A stretch of 64,000 nt of DNA from Haladaptatus sp. QDMS2 (lineage in GTDB: Archaea > Halobacteriota > Halobacteria > Halobacteriales > Halococcaceae), in NCBI RefSeq assembly GCF_029338295.1, contig NZ_CP119791.1, positions 1,984,001 to 2,048,000 on the forward strand, read 5' to 3'. The translations under genes and the position numbers were made by a program. Position 1 is the first letter of the stretch; each line of letters opens with the position of its first letter. Positions 36,475 through 45,288 of the stretch are shown in pieces. Under the pieces are notes generated by a model. That model made no database searches. It was not told the DNA's origin and saw only the letters and a list, made by a program, of their open reading frames with translations.

Positions 36475-37308
36475 TCAGTCCGTCTCGGCCACCGCGTCGC
36501 TCGCACTCGCGACTGCCGGCGGGTTCTGAATCCAGAGGTCGCCGAAGATGTCCTCCTGTTCCAGCACGATGCGCCCACGGTGGGCCATGAACAACAACGC
36601 GAGGAACGTCGTGACCCGAGAGCCACCGGCGGTCGAAACCTCCTCGAACAGCACCTCGGTGCGCCCGTGGTCGTACTGTTCTTTCAGCATCACCCACACG
36701 TCGTCGATGACCTCCTCGATGTGTTCGGTGTGGGCCGTGCCGGTGACTTCCTCTTCGGTGGGTTCGTCGTCCATGCGGAAGTCGTCCGCAGAGCGGTAAT
36801 CGAGCGTCTGGGTTCCGCGGCGGAAGCCCTTCGGCGAATTCGACGTGTCGTACTGGCGGCGTTCTTTCCACCACGAGCCGCGCTCTGCCTCTCGGAGTTC
36901 CCGGACGAGCTGGTCGAGCGTCTGAGGCGTCCCGCGAACCGACTTGCGGTCGAGGCGGCGCTCCATCTCGGCTTCGAGGCCGGCGATGGGGTCCGGACCG
37001 TCGAACTCAGGTTCCTGACCGGGTGGCGCTTCCCACGGCTCCATCCACTCCTCTTCTTCGGGTTCCGGGTCGTCCAGTTCGAGCAGCGCGTCGGATTTCA
37101 TCCGCAACAGGACGCTCGCGTAGAACAGCGCCCGCCCCGAGGTGCGCAGGTCCGCCTCGTCGAGGGCGGCGAGGAACTTGTCCGTGACGTCCACGATGTC
37201 GATGTCCCACGGCTCGATTTCACCCTCCTCTGCGAGTTGGACGAGCAGTTCGACCGGTTCGACCTCGTCTTCGGCCTCGACGAGCGGTTTGGGTTCGATT
37301 TCAGTCAT
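36475..37308 (-). CDS. scpA: Segregation and condensation protein A
   Basis: 277 aa, acidic. VELLVQLAEEGEIEPWDIDIVDVTDKFLAAL is the N-terminal ScpA (kleisin) motif that binds SMC, and a winged-helix-like C-terminal end closes the ring. The kleisin bridges the two SMC heads during chromosome condensation. The start overlaps the smc stop by 8 bp, so the two subunits are made together. No ScpB gene is seen beside them, as is usual in haloarchaea. Confidence 0.93.
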   Translation of the reverse strand: MTEIEPKPLVEAEDEVEPVELLVQLAEEGEIEPWDIDIVDVTDKFLAALDEADLRTSGRALFYASVLLRMKSDALLELDDPEPEEEEWMEPWEAPPGQEPEFDGPDPIAGLEAEMERRLDRKSVRGTPQTLDQLVRELREAERGSWWKERRQYDTSNSPKGFRRGTQTLDYRSADDFRMDDEPTEEEVTGTAHTEHIEEVIDDVWVMLKEQYDHGRTEVLFEEVSTAGGSRVTTFLALLFMAHRGRIVLEQEDIFGDLWIQNPPAVASASDAVAETD

Positions 37309-40300
37309 CTGCGGGCACCTCCTGTGAACTCAGGTCGATGCCAGTCACGACGCTCACGTTGTCGTCGTGCATGGTGACACCGATGGCCCGCTCAGAGCGT
37401 TCGAGCATCGCAGACCGGTGGGAGACGACGACGAACTGGGCATCACCAGCGAGTTCGTCCACCATCTCGCCGACGAGGTCCGCGTTCACCGCGTCGAGGA
37501 AGGCGTCCACCTCGTCAAGTGCGTAGAACGGCGCGGGGTTGTACCGCTGGAGCGCGAAGATGAACGCCAGTGCGGTAAGCGACTTCTCCCCGCCGGACAT
37601 CGCATCGAGGCGCTGAATCGGCTTGTCGCCGGGTTGGGCTTTCATCGTGAGGCCACCGTCGAACGGGTCGGCCTCGTTTTCGAGATGGAGCGTCCCCGAG
37701 CCACGCGAGAGACTCGCGAAGATGTCCTCGAAGTTGTCGTTGATGTCGGTGAAGGCGTCCATGAACGTCTCCTTTTTCAGCGACTCGTAGGAGTCGATGC
37801 GGTCGTTGATGGCCTCGCGTTCGTCCACGAGCGTGCCCTTCTTCTCGGTCAGGTCGTCGAGGCCGTCTTTGACCTCGTCGTACTCGTCGATGGCGAGCAT
37901 GTTGACCGGTTCGAGCGCCTCCATCTTCCGCTCCAGACGGCCGATGGTTCGCTTCACCTCGTCGTGGTCGGGAATCTCCTCGGGGTCGTAGTCGCCGACC
38001 TGTCCGGCGAGTTCGTCGACCTCCCATTCGAGGCGGTCTGCGGCGCTCTCTGCGCTTTCGAGTTTCGACTGCACGCCGGACACCTTCTCGCGGGCGCTGT
38101 CGCGCGTCTGCTTTGCGTCCTTGAGGTCGCCCTTCAGCTCCTCGCGTTCTGCTTTGAGGTCTGCGAGTTCGTCCTCTAAGTCCTCGACTTGCTCCGCTTT
38201 GGCTTCGAGCACCGCCTGCTGGTCTTCGATTTTGCCCTCCAACTCGGCGATGCGCTCTTGCTGGGCGGCCTTCTTGTTCTGGGCAGATTCGATTTCGCCG
38301 TGGAGGTCCTCGATGGACTCCTCTGCGTACTGCTTTTCGAGGCCAAGTTCGTTGAGGCGGGCGTCGAAGGTGTCGAGTTGGGATTCGTGGTCCTCCTTTT
38401 CGGCCCGAATCTCGTCCATCTCCGCGGTGAGTTCCGGAATCTTCGAATCGGCGAGTTCCGACTCCAGTTCGTCGATGTCGGCCTCGATGTCCGCGATGCG
38501 CTCGTCGTGGGCGGACAGTTTCTCCTCTAGGGCCTGCATCTGCTCGTTGACCTCTTCACGTTCTGCGTCGAGGTCGGCGATGTCCGCTTCGAGCGCTTCG
38601 ATGCGCTCGTCGGTGCTGTCGAGTTGCCCCCGAACGCGTTCGAGGTCGGATTCGATGTCCCGCACCTGGTCTGCGCTGTCCGCCTTTCGGTCACGAGCGT
38701 CGTCCAGACGCTCCTCTACGTCGCGAATCTCCTCGTTCAGTTCGCGACGCTCGTCTTCGAGACTGGCGATTTTCTCGGCCACGCGTTCGAGTTGGCCCTT
38801 GCCAGACTTCGAGAACGAGTAGCGCGACCCACTCGACGACCCGCCGGTCATCGCTCCGCTCTTCTCTACGAGTTCGCCAGAGAGCGTGACGAGGCGGAAG
38901 TCACCCATCAGGTCGCGGGCCGTCTCGATGCTGTCCACGACGAGCGTGTCGCCGAGGACGTACGAGAAGATGCCCGCGTACTGCTTGTCGAAGTCCACGA
39001 GGTTGTACGCGAAGTCCACGACACCGTCGTGGTTCGGCACGCTCGGCAGGCGGCGGGTGTGCATCTTGTTGATGGGCAGGAACGTGGCGCGACCCGCGTT
39101 CCGCCGTTTCAGGTACTCGATGCACTGCTGGCCGACGCCGTCGTCGTTGACCACGACGTGAGCAAGCCGGCCACCGGCGGCGGTCTCACACGCCGTCGCG
39201 TACTCTTGGGAGACGCCACCGAGTTGGCTAACGGTTCCGTGGACGCCATCGAGGTTGCCGTTGAGGATGGTCGTCACAGCGCGGCCGTAGGAGGTGTCGC
39301 CCGACTCGTCGGCGCGAGCATTGAGTTCCGCGTACTCCTGCTGGTGGGCGCGCAGGTCTTGCTCTATGTCGTCGAGTTCCGCCTGCAACTCGCGTTTTTG
39401 CTGTTTCAGGTTGTCGACGACCTGCGAGATGTTGTCCCGGTTCTTCCGGGCCTTCTCGAGTTCGTCTTCGAGATCTCTCGCCGTCGCCTTGAGTTCGGGA
39501 ATCTCTTCGCGAACCTCCTCGATTTTTGCTTCCTTCTCCGCCTTCTCGTTCGAGCGCCGGCGCGCCTCGTCGAGCAGGCGGTCTTGTTCGCGCTGGGTGG
39601 CGTTCTTCTCCGTCTTCGCCGCCTCCAGCGCCTCGCGTTTTTCGTTGAGTTCGGCCTTCACCTCGTCGTACTCGGTGTCTACGGCGTCGATTTCCGCCTG
39701 AAGGTCTGCGAGTTTCGCCTGCTTTTCCTGTATCTCCGCGACGACGGAGGATTTCGCGACCTTCGTCTCGCGTATCTCGCTTTCCAGGTCGTCTACCGTC
39801 TCCTGTTTGCGGTCGATCTGGATGAACGCCTCGCGGCGGCGCTGTTCTGCCTCCTGAATCCGTTCTTCTGCGGCGTCGATGGCGTCTTCGAGGCGGGCGA
39901 TTTCGCCTTTGACCTCCTCGATTTCGCGTTTGATGCGCAGTTGCTCGTCTTCGCCTTTCGTCTCGATTTCGGTGTTGAGGGCGTCGAGTTCGTCTTCGAG
40001 ACGGACGACGCGACCCTGTTTCTCGTCGAGGTCGCGTTGCAGCGATTCCACTTTCTGCCGGTGGCGCTCGATGCGTTTCTCGGTCTTCGCCAGGTCTGCG
40101 CGCTTGTCTTCGAGTTCCGCGGCTTTCAGATAGCCTTCGTACTCCTCTTTCTCCTCGCGATGCCCTTTATATTCGAGGGCAGTTTCGCGTTCGTCGCTTA
40201 GCTGGTCGAGGCGGGCCTGTTTCTCCTCGATGCGCAGTTCGGCCTCCGAGATGCGGTCTTTGACGACTTCGAGTTCCTCGAAGGCGGCCTCCTTTTTCGC

Positions 40301-40873
40301 GTCGAATTCAGCGACGCCAGCGATTTCGTCGATGATGCCCCGGCGCTCGTACGGCGTCATCTGGATAATCCCGGTCACGTCGCCCTGCATCACGACGTTG
40401 TACCCTTCTGGGGTGATGCCCGCCTGCGCGAGCAGGCCTTGAATGTCCGAGAGGTTCACGGAGCGCCCGTTCAAATAGTAATACGAGTAGTAGTTCTCGG
40501 GCGTCTCCTTTACCCGGCGGCGAATCGAGATGTCGTCTACCTCGCCGACGTTCTCCGTGCCGGCGGCGTTCACGACCTGTGCGCGAGAAAGCGTGGCGTC
40601 GCTGTTGTCGAGAACCACTTCGACGCTGGCCTCGCGGGTTTCCTCCCCGCTCGGGTCACCGTCGTTGCCGGGGTTGTAGATGAGGTCGGTCAGTTTCTCG
40701 GCGCGGATACCGCGCGTTCGAGCGAGTCCGAGGGCGAACAGCACGCTGTCGATGATGTTCGACTTCCCCGACCCGTTCGGGCCGGAGACCGTGGTGAAGT
40801 CCTCGTAGAACGGGATTCGCGTCTTGCGCCCGAAGCTTTTGAAGTTGTCAAGGACGATTTCTTTGATATGCAT
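37301..40873 (-). CDS. smc: Chromosome segregation protein SMC
   Basis: 1190 aa. Walker A GPNGSGKSN (31-39) lies near the N-terminus. Long coiled coils (about 170-500 and 670-1010) flank a hinge around residues 520-640 (GVHGTVSQLGGVSQEY). The ABC signature MSGGEKSLTALAF and Walker B ALDEVDAFLD lie near the C-terminus. It is an ATP-driven DNA-looping machine forming the archaeal condensin with ScpA. Confidence 0.97.
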   Translation of the reverse strand: MHIKEIVLDNFKSFGRKTRIPFYEDFTTVSGPNGSGKSNIIDSVLFALGLARTRGIRAEKLTDLIYNPGNDGDPSGEETREASVEVVLDNSDATLSRAQVVNAAGTENVGEVDDISIRRRVKETPENYYSYYYLNGRSVNLSDIQGLLAQAGITPEGYNVVMQGDVTGIIQMTPYERRGIIDEIAGVAEFDAKKEAAFEELEVVKDRISEAELRIEEKQARLDQLSDERETALEYKGHREEKEEYEGYLKAAELEDKRADLAKTEKRIERHRQKVESLQRDLDEKQGRVVRLEDELDALNTEIETKGEDEQLRIKREIEEVKGEIARLEDAIDAAEERIQEAEQRRREAFIQIDRKQETVDDLESEIRETKVAKSSVVAEIQEKQAKLADLQAEIDAVDTEYDEVKAELNEKREALEAAKTEKNATQREQDRLLDEARRRSNEKAEKEAKIEEVREEIPELKATARDLEDELEKARKNRDNISQVVDNLKQQKRELQAELDDIEQDLRAHQQEYAELNARADESGDTSYGRAVTTILNGNLDGVHGTVSQLGGVSQEYATACETAAGGRLAHVVVNDDGVGQQCIEYLKRRNAGRATFLPINKMHTRRLPSVPNHDGVVDFAYNLVDFDKQYAGIFSYVLGDTLVVDSIETARDLMGDFRLVTLSGELVEKSGAMTGGSSSGSRYSFSKSGKGQLERVAEKIASLEDERRELNEEIRDVEERLDDARDRKADSADQVRDIESDLERVRGQLDSTDERIEALEADIADLDAEREEVNEQMQALEEKLSAHDERIADIEADIDELESELADSKIPELTAEMDEIRAEKEDHESQLDTFDARLNELGLEKQYAEESIEDLHGEIESAQNKKAAQQERIAELEGKIEDQQAVLEAKAEQVEDLEDELADLKAEREELKGDLKDAKQTRDSAREKVSGVQSKLESAESAADRLEWEVDELAGQVGDYDPEEIPDHDEVKRTIGRLERKMEALEPVNMLAIDEYDEVKDGLDDLTEKKGTLVDEREAINDRIDSYESLKKETFMDAFTDINDNFEDIFASLSRGSGTLHLENEADPFDGGLTMKAQPGDKPIQRLDAMSGGEKSLTALAFIFALQRYNPAPFYALDEVDAFLDAVNADLVGEMVDELAGDAQFVVVSHRSAMLERSERAIGVTMHDDNVSVVTGIDLSSQEVPADD

Positions 40874-40936
40874 AGTCGGCGAGATGTCGCGCAGGAGTGG
40901 CGCGCGACGCGGCCAGGAATCGAGTGCGAAGCGACG

Positions 40937-41206
40937 TTACGCGACGATGATGTCGTCGGTTTTGGTCGATTCCTCGTCGGTGTTATCTACATCCTCGCTC
41001 TCCTGCCCTTTAGGGGCTTCGGAGGCGTCCTCTGCCTCGGTTTTTCGCGTGAGTTTCCGGTCGAGAAGATCCTCTGGTTCGACCTCTTCTTCGAGCGCCT
41101 TGACACGCTCTTTCGTTTCGATGAGTTCGTCGGTGAGTCCGGAGACAGAGGCCTGGAGTTCTTTGACGCGCTTTTCGAGTTCCTCGACGCGGTTGCCGCG
41201 AGTCAT
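40937..41206 (-). CDS. Small coiled-coil protein beside smc (DUF7518-type)
   Basis: 89 aa from MTRGNRVEELEKRVKELQASV. The first 50 residues form a heptad-repeat coiled coil (LEKRVKELQASVSGLTDEL...), and the rest is an acidic disordered tail. A similar short protein commonly precedes smc in haloarchaea (I recall the name DUF7518). It is 63 bp upstream of smc on the same strand, suggesting cotranscription and a possible accessory role. Confidence 0.78.
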   Translation of the reverse strand: MTRGNRVEELEKRVKELQASVSGLTDELIETKERVKALEEEVEPEDLLDRKLTRKTEAEDASEAPKGQESEDVDNTDEESTKTDDIIVA

Positions 41207-41341
41207 ACTCCTACACGCCGCTTCTACACCCATAAACATACGTCAGACATTGTGACGAAACATGACAGGTTCACAGAGAGTTAGTGGCGCGGGGAGTTCC
41301 GTCCCGTTACGCTTTAGCGGGCGGGCGCGGAATTACGGCTA

Positions 41342-42829
41342 ATGACCGCACAAGCCGCCGAGACGCGGGACCTCGCCGTCGTTATCGGGCTCGAGGTCCA
41401 CGTCCAGCTAGAGACTGCCACCAAAATCTTCTGTGGGTGTTCTACTGCCAACGCGGACGCGGAACCGAACTCCCGCACCTGCCCCGTCTGTCTCGGGCTT
41501 CCGGGGGCACTGCCCGTCTTGAACGAGGGGGCCGTGGAAGCTGCCGTTAAAATCGGGAAGGCACTCAAGGCGACCATCCCCGAGGAGACCACGTTCCACC
41601 GGAAGAACTACTTCTACCCAGACCTGCCGAAGGACTTCCAGATTACCCAGTACGACGCCCCCATCTGCCAGGATGGCCAGTTGGAGGTGAACGTCAAGGG
41701 ACAGTCGCGCGTCATCGGCATCGAGCGCGCCCACTTGGAGGAAGACCCCGGCAGCCTCCAGCATGTCGGTGGCTCCATCGACACCGCGGAGTACGTCCTC
41801 GTGAACTACAACCGCGCCGGGACGCCACTCATGGAAATCGTGACAAAGCCGGACTTCCGCTCGCCGAGCGAGGTGCGTGCCTTCCTCAAGAAACTCGAAG
41901 AAGTACTCGACTACCTCGGCGTCTTCGACTCGACGCGCGATGGGTCGCTGCGCATCGACGCCAACATCTCGCTCGTTCCCGGCGAGGAGGTCGAGGAAGA
42001 CGGCTCCATCGGCGACGAGGCACTCGCCGCGGCGAACCGCACCGAGGTGAAGAACATCTCCAGTCACAAGGGCGCAGAGAAGGCCCTCGCTTACGAGGTC
42101 ACCCGCCAGAAAAACGCCGTCATGCGCGGCCGTGAGGTCGAACAGGAGACTCGCCACTGGGACGAGTCCCGCGGCATCACCGTCTCCATGCGGTCGAAAG
42201 AGGAGGAAAAGGACTACCGCTACTTCGGCGAGGCCGACCTCCCGCCCCTGCAGGTGTCCCACTGGAAGGAAGAAATCGACATCCCAGAGCTGCCACACGC
42301 CCGCCGCGAGCGGTTCCAGGAGGAGTACGGACTTTCCGCCGAGGCCGCCTCGAAACTCACGTCGACTAAGCAGGTGGCCGACTTCTACGAGCGCGTCGCC
42401 ACGGAGTTCGACCCGGACCTCGCAGCGACGTGGGTCGCGGACAACCTGCTCGGCGAACTCAACTACCGCGACATGCAGATTACGGACGTCGCAGACCGAT
42501 TAGACGAGTTCGTCCGTCTCATCGAACTCGTCGCCGACGAGAAAATCACGGTCAAACACGCCCAGGAGACGGTCATGCGGACGATGCTCGACGAGGGAAT
42601 CGACCCGGACACCATCGTCGAGCAAGAAGGCCTCAGCAAGGCAGACACGGGCGAAGTCGAACAGGCAGTCGCGGCGGCCATCGACGAGAACCCAGAGGCG
42701 GTCGAAGACTACCACAGCGGTGAGGGAAGCGCACTCAACTTCCTCGTCGGACAGGTCATGCAGAAAACCGGCGGCAGTGCGGACCCTGGAACCGTCAACG
42801 AGCTGCTTCGCGAGCGTCTCGACAGCTAA
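41342..42829 (+). CDS. gatB: Aspartyl/glutamyl-tRNA amidotransferase subunit B
   Basis: 495 aa. It begins IGLEVHVQLETATKIFCGCST, with the zinc and kinase-domain motifs CPVCLGLPGALP and the GatB signature near DPGSLQHVGGSIDTAEYVLVNYNRAGTPL (quoted in part only); a YqeY tail follows after about residue 350. It converts mischarged Glu-tRNA(Gln), and Asp-tRNA(Asn) where needed, with GatA/GatC encoded elsewhere. A GCTTTAGCG element about 28 bp before the ATG predicts a leaderless message. Confidence 0.97.
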   Translation: MTAQAAETRDLAVVIGLEVHVQLETATKIFCGCSTANADAEPNSRTCPVCLGLPGALPVLNEGAVEAAVKIGKALKATIPEETTFHRKNYFYPDLPKDFQITQYDAPICQDGQLEVNVKGQSRVIGIERAHLEEDPGSLQHVGGSIDTAEYVLVNYNRAGTPLMEIVTKPDFRSPSEVRAFLKKLEEVLDYLGVFDSTRDGSLRIDANISLVPGEEVEEDGSIGDEALAAANRTEVKNISSHKGAEKALAYEVTRQKNAVMRGREVEQETRHWDESRGITVSMRSKEEEKDYRYFGEADLPPLQVSHWKEEIDIPELPHARRERFQEEYGLSAEAASKLTSTKQVADFYERVATEFDPDLAATWVADNLLGELNYRDMQITDVADRLDEFVRLIELVADEKITVKHAQETVMRTMLDEGIDPDTIVEQEGLSKADTGEVEQAVAAAIDENPEAVEDYHSGEGSALNFLVGQVMQKTGGSADPGTVNELLRERLDS

Positions 42830-42897
42830 CGCAGACGTTCACGATTCTAGATGGGTGGCAATGGGGCTTAATATGTCTCCGTGTCGTATCCCAAACA

Positions 42898-43533
42898 ATG
42901 TCAGGGTTGATGCCCTCCGACAGCGACGCTCTCTCGAACCAGGAGGGCGAGCTGCGAACGCTCTGGCTGGACAACGAAGACGCAGGTGACCTGCTGTCTT
43001 CACTGGCGTCCGAGACGGCACGGGCGATTCTCACCGAGTTACACAAACAGCCACAGGCCGCCTCCGAACTGGCCGACTCCGTGGGAACCTCGCTGCAGAA
43101 CGTACGCCACCATCTCACGAATCTCGACGAGGCAGGACTGATACGCGTCGCGGACACGCGCTACTCGCCGAAGGGCCGTGAGATGAACGTCTATGCTCCA
43201 GCACAGGAACCGCTCGTGGTCTTTGTCGGACGCGAAGAGAAGAAGGATGGATTCGTCGATTCGTTGAAGCGACTGTTCGCTGCCGTCGGCATTCTCGCCG
43301 TCGCGAGCCTGCTCGTCCAGGCGCTCGTCCAGACCACCGTCGTCGGCGTCGGCGGTCCGGGGTCGCTGCCGCGGGTGCCCGATTCGGTTGGGTCCACTGG
43401 TGGCGTGCTGTCGCTGCTCGATGCCGTGCCGCCAGGCGCGCTGTTTTTCGCAGGCGGCGCACTCGTGTTGGCGCTCGTAGCGGGCTACCTGTACCGAAAC
43501 GAGCGTCGCACGCCCAGACGACAAAGAATTTAA
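42898..43533 (+). CDS. Membrane-anchored winged-helix regulator
   Basis: 211 aa. An ArsR-like winged helix occupies about 25-105 (SSLASETARAILTELHKQPQAASELADSVGT, then LQNVRHHLTNLDEAGLIRV). Two hydrophobic helices follow (about 129-151 and 182-204) with a Gly/Pro/Ser loop between them, so the DNA-binding domain is held at the membrane. CTTAATATG lies 27 bp before the ATG (leaderless). The S8-family gene starts 23 bp downstream and is probably cotranscribed, suggesting that the pair work together. Confidence 0.85.
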   Translation: MSGLMPSDSDALSNQEGELRTLWLDNEDAGDLLSSLASETARAILTELHKQPQAASELADSVGTSLQNVRHHLTNLDEAGLIRVADTRYSPKGREMNVYAPAQEPLVVFVGREEKKDGFVDSLKRLFAAVGILAVASLLVQALVQTTVVGVGGPGSLPRVPDSVGSTGGVLSLLDAVPPGALFFAGGALVLALVAGYLYRNERRTPRRQRI

Positions 43534-43556
43534 CGATTAATCGCCCTTTTGTAGAC

Positions 43557-45146
43557 ATGTGGGTTCGTGGGGAGCGGTTTGCCGTCTTCGCGCTCGTCTT
43601 CGCGACGGTTGCGGTGGCCGTCGCTCCGGGTGCGATTTTCTCAGGAGGTGACCAGTTCGACGGCCCGAGCCCCGAGCGCATCGCCCAGCTCGAAGACCAG
43701 TTTCGCCCCTACGAAGACCAGTTCGACCAGCAGATAGACCGCGACGCACAGGTCGTGGTGCTGTTGAAGCAGGGTGCGCCCGTCCCGGAGGGCCACGGGC
43801 TGCAGATAGAACGCGTGGAGGTACGAGAAGGCAGTCACTATCTCCACGGGTCGATTCCCTATTCGAAGATCACGACGCTTTCTGCTGACCCCCGCACCGA
43901 AACGATTCTCATCGAACATAGACCACGCCTCCCGGCAATCGAAAATCGCGTCGCGACGGGCGTTGTAACCATCGGCGCGACCGACCTCCACGACCAGGGC
44001 GTGCGCGGTGACAACGTCACCGTCGGCATCGTCGGTCGCGGGTTCAGAGTGAGCAGTCCGGAAATCGCCGACTACGTTGGGGCGTACCGAACCTTCTCGA
44101 CTGAGGATTCGGCCCCCGCCGCGGACGCGCACGGAACGGCGGTCGCGAGCATCGTCGCGGACACCGCTCCGAATGCGACGCTCTACCTCGCGGACGTCGG
44201 AACCGAGACGACCGCGAGCGAGTACGACCGCGCCATCACCTGGCTGCTCGACTCGGAGGTAGACATCGTCCTCGACGCGGGGAGTTACTTCGACGAGGGC
44301 ACAGCGGAGTCGAGCATCAACGACATCGCCAACCGAGCGAGCGAAGAGGTCGTGTTCGTCACCTCTGCCGGGAACTACGCAGAGCGCCACTGGCAGGGCA
44401 ACCAGTCCGCAGCAGACGGGTCGTGGGTGTCGTTCGCAGACGGCGTCGAGGGGAACGCACTGGCCGGCGGTGCGCCGATTACGGGTGAGGTTCACCTGAC
44501 GCTCTCCTGGAACACGAGCGACGACTACGACCTCTACTTGCTCCGAGAAACCGGCGCACAGGACACCGTCGTCGCGAAATCGACGAGTCGCCAGACCGAG
44601 GGCGCTTCGAGCGTCGAACGCCTTTCGGTGATGGTTCCCCAGGGCCAGTACTACGTGGGAATTTACGGACACCAGACTACGGGGAACACCTCACTCGACC
44701 TCTTTTCGAGCAAGCGTAATCTCACCTACGCGACTCCAGAGGGGAGTCTCGCCGCACCTGCCACTGCCCCCTCGGTGCTGACGGTCGGGTCGTCTGACGG
44801 GCGCGACGTGGCGGCGTTCAGTTCTCGCGGGCCGACCGCAGACGGGAGAAACGGCGTGGACCTCGTCGCGCCCGGCGGCGTCGGCGGCGTCGACATCGCG
44901 GGCGTTTCGGCCGGGACGTCGGTCTCTGCGTCCTACGCCGCCGGGTCGGCGGCACTGCTCAAGTCCGCGTACCCGGGACTGTCGGCAGCCGAAATCACCG
45001 CGCTGCTCACCGACTCGGCGACGGACCTCGGCGAGGAAGGGGTCGATTCGGAAAGCGGCTACGGCGAGGTGAACGTCTCTGCGGCCTACGAGCGGGCGAA
45101 GGAGAAATACGAACCGCGGGAGACGGGCATCGCAACTGGCCCTTAG
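43557..45146 (+). CDS. S8 (subtilase)-family protein lacking the catalytic Asp
   Basis: 529 aa with an N-terminal signal or anchor helix (about 8-29). A subtilase fold follows: His192 in ADAHGTAVAS, the oxyanion Asn273 in SAGNYAE, and the serine motif GTSVSASYAAG with Ser455. In the first catalytic segment, VTVGIVGRGFRVSSPEI aligns with the family's V-x-V-I-D-T-G motif; the Asp is Gly160 and the Thr is Arg161. An inserted beta domain (about 285-390) interrupts the barrel. The triad is incomplete, so it is probably a secreted pseudoprotease. Confidence 0.85.
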   Translation: MWVRGERFAVFALVFATVAVAVAPGAIFSGGDQFDGPSPERIAQLEDQFRPYEDQFDQQIDRDAQVVVLLKQGAPVPEGHGLQIERVEVREGSHYLHGSIPYSKITTLSADPRTETILIEHRPRLPAIENRVATGVVTIGATDLHDQGVRGDNVTVGIVGRGFRVSSPEIADYVGAYRTFSTEDSAPAADAHGTAVASIVADTAPNATLYLADVGTETTASEYDRAITWLLDSEVDIVLDAGSYFDEGTAESSINDIANRASEEVVFVTSAGNYAERHWQGNQSAADGSWVSFADGVEGNALAGGAPITGEVHLTLSWNTSDDYDLYLLRETGAQDTVVAKSTSRQTEGASSVERLSVMVPQGQYYVGIYGHQTTGNTSLDLFSSKRNLTYATPEGSLAAPATAPSVLTVGSSDGRDVAAFSSRGPTADGRNGVDLVAPGGVGGVDIAGVSAGTSVSASYAAGSAALLKSAYPGLSAAEITALLTDSATDLGEEGVDSESGYGEVNVSAAYERAKEKYEPRETGIATGP

Positions 45147-45167
45147 CTGAAAGGTAGGGTGCTAAGC

Positions 45168-45210
45168 CCCCTTCCTCAAGGAGCGAACGGAGTGAGCGAG
45201 TAGGGAGGGG
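45168..45210 (+). repeat. Solitary TnpB guide-RNA-scaffold-like stem, upstream of tnpB
   Basis: Arms CCCCTTCCT (45168-45176) and AGGGAGGGG (45202-45210) pair completely with one G-U, around a 25-base loop starting CAA and ending GAGT. The scaffold at the end of tnpB has the same 9-bp arms, the same 25-base loop length and the same loop ends, with 14 of 25 loop bases equal. It lies 22 bp after the S8 gene and outside the tnpB reading frame. I infer a remnant right end of an earlier element. Confidence 0.55.
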
Positions 45211-45288
45211 AGACAGCACCCGCACAAGTTTCAAACACCCTACTCAATACCATTAATACACCCTGTTTCGTACAGTTTTATACATCGT

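Noticed and set aside
37367-41284. Several long open frames on the plus strand over smc
   Set aside because: They mirror the smc coiled coil in a different frame and have low-complexity composition; smc has all its motifs.
43557-45146. Active subtilisin-type protease
   Set aside because: The catalytic Asp is Gly160, so a functional triad cannot be claimed although His and Ser are present.
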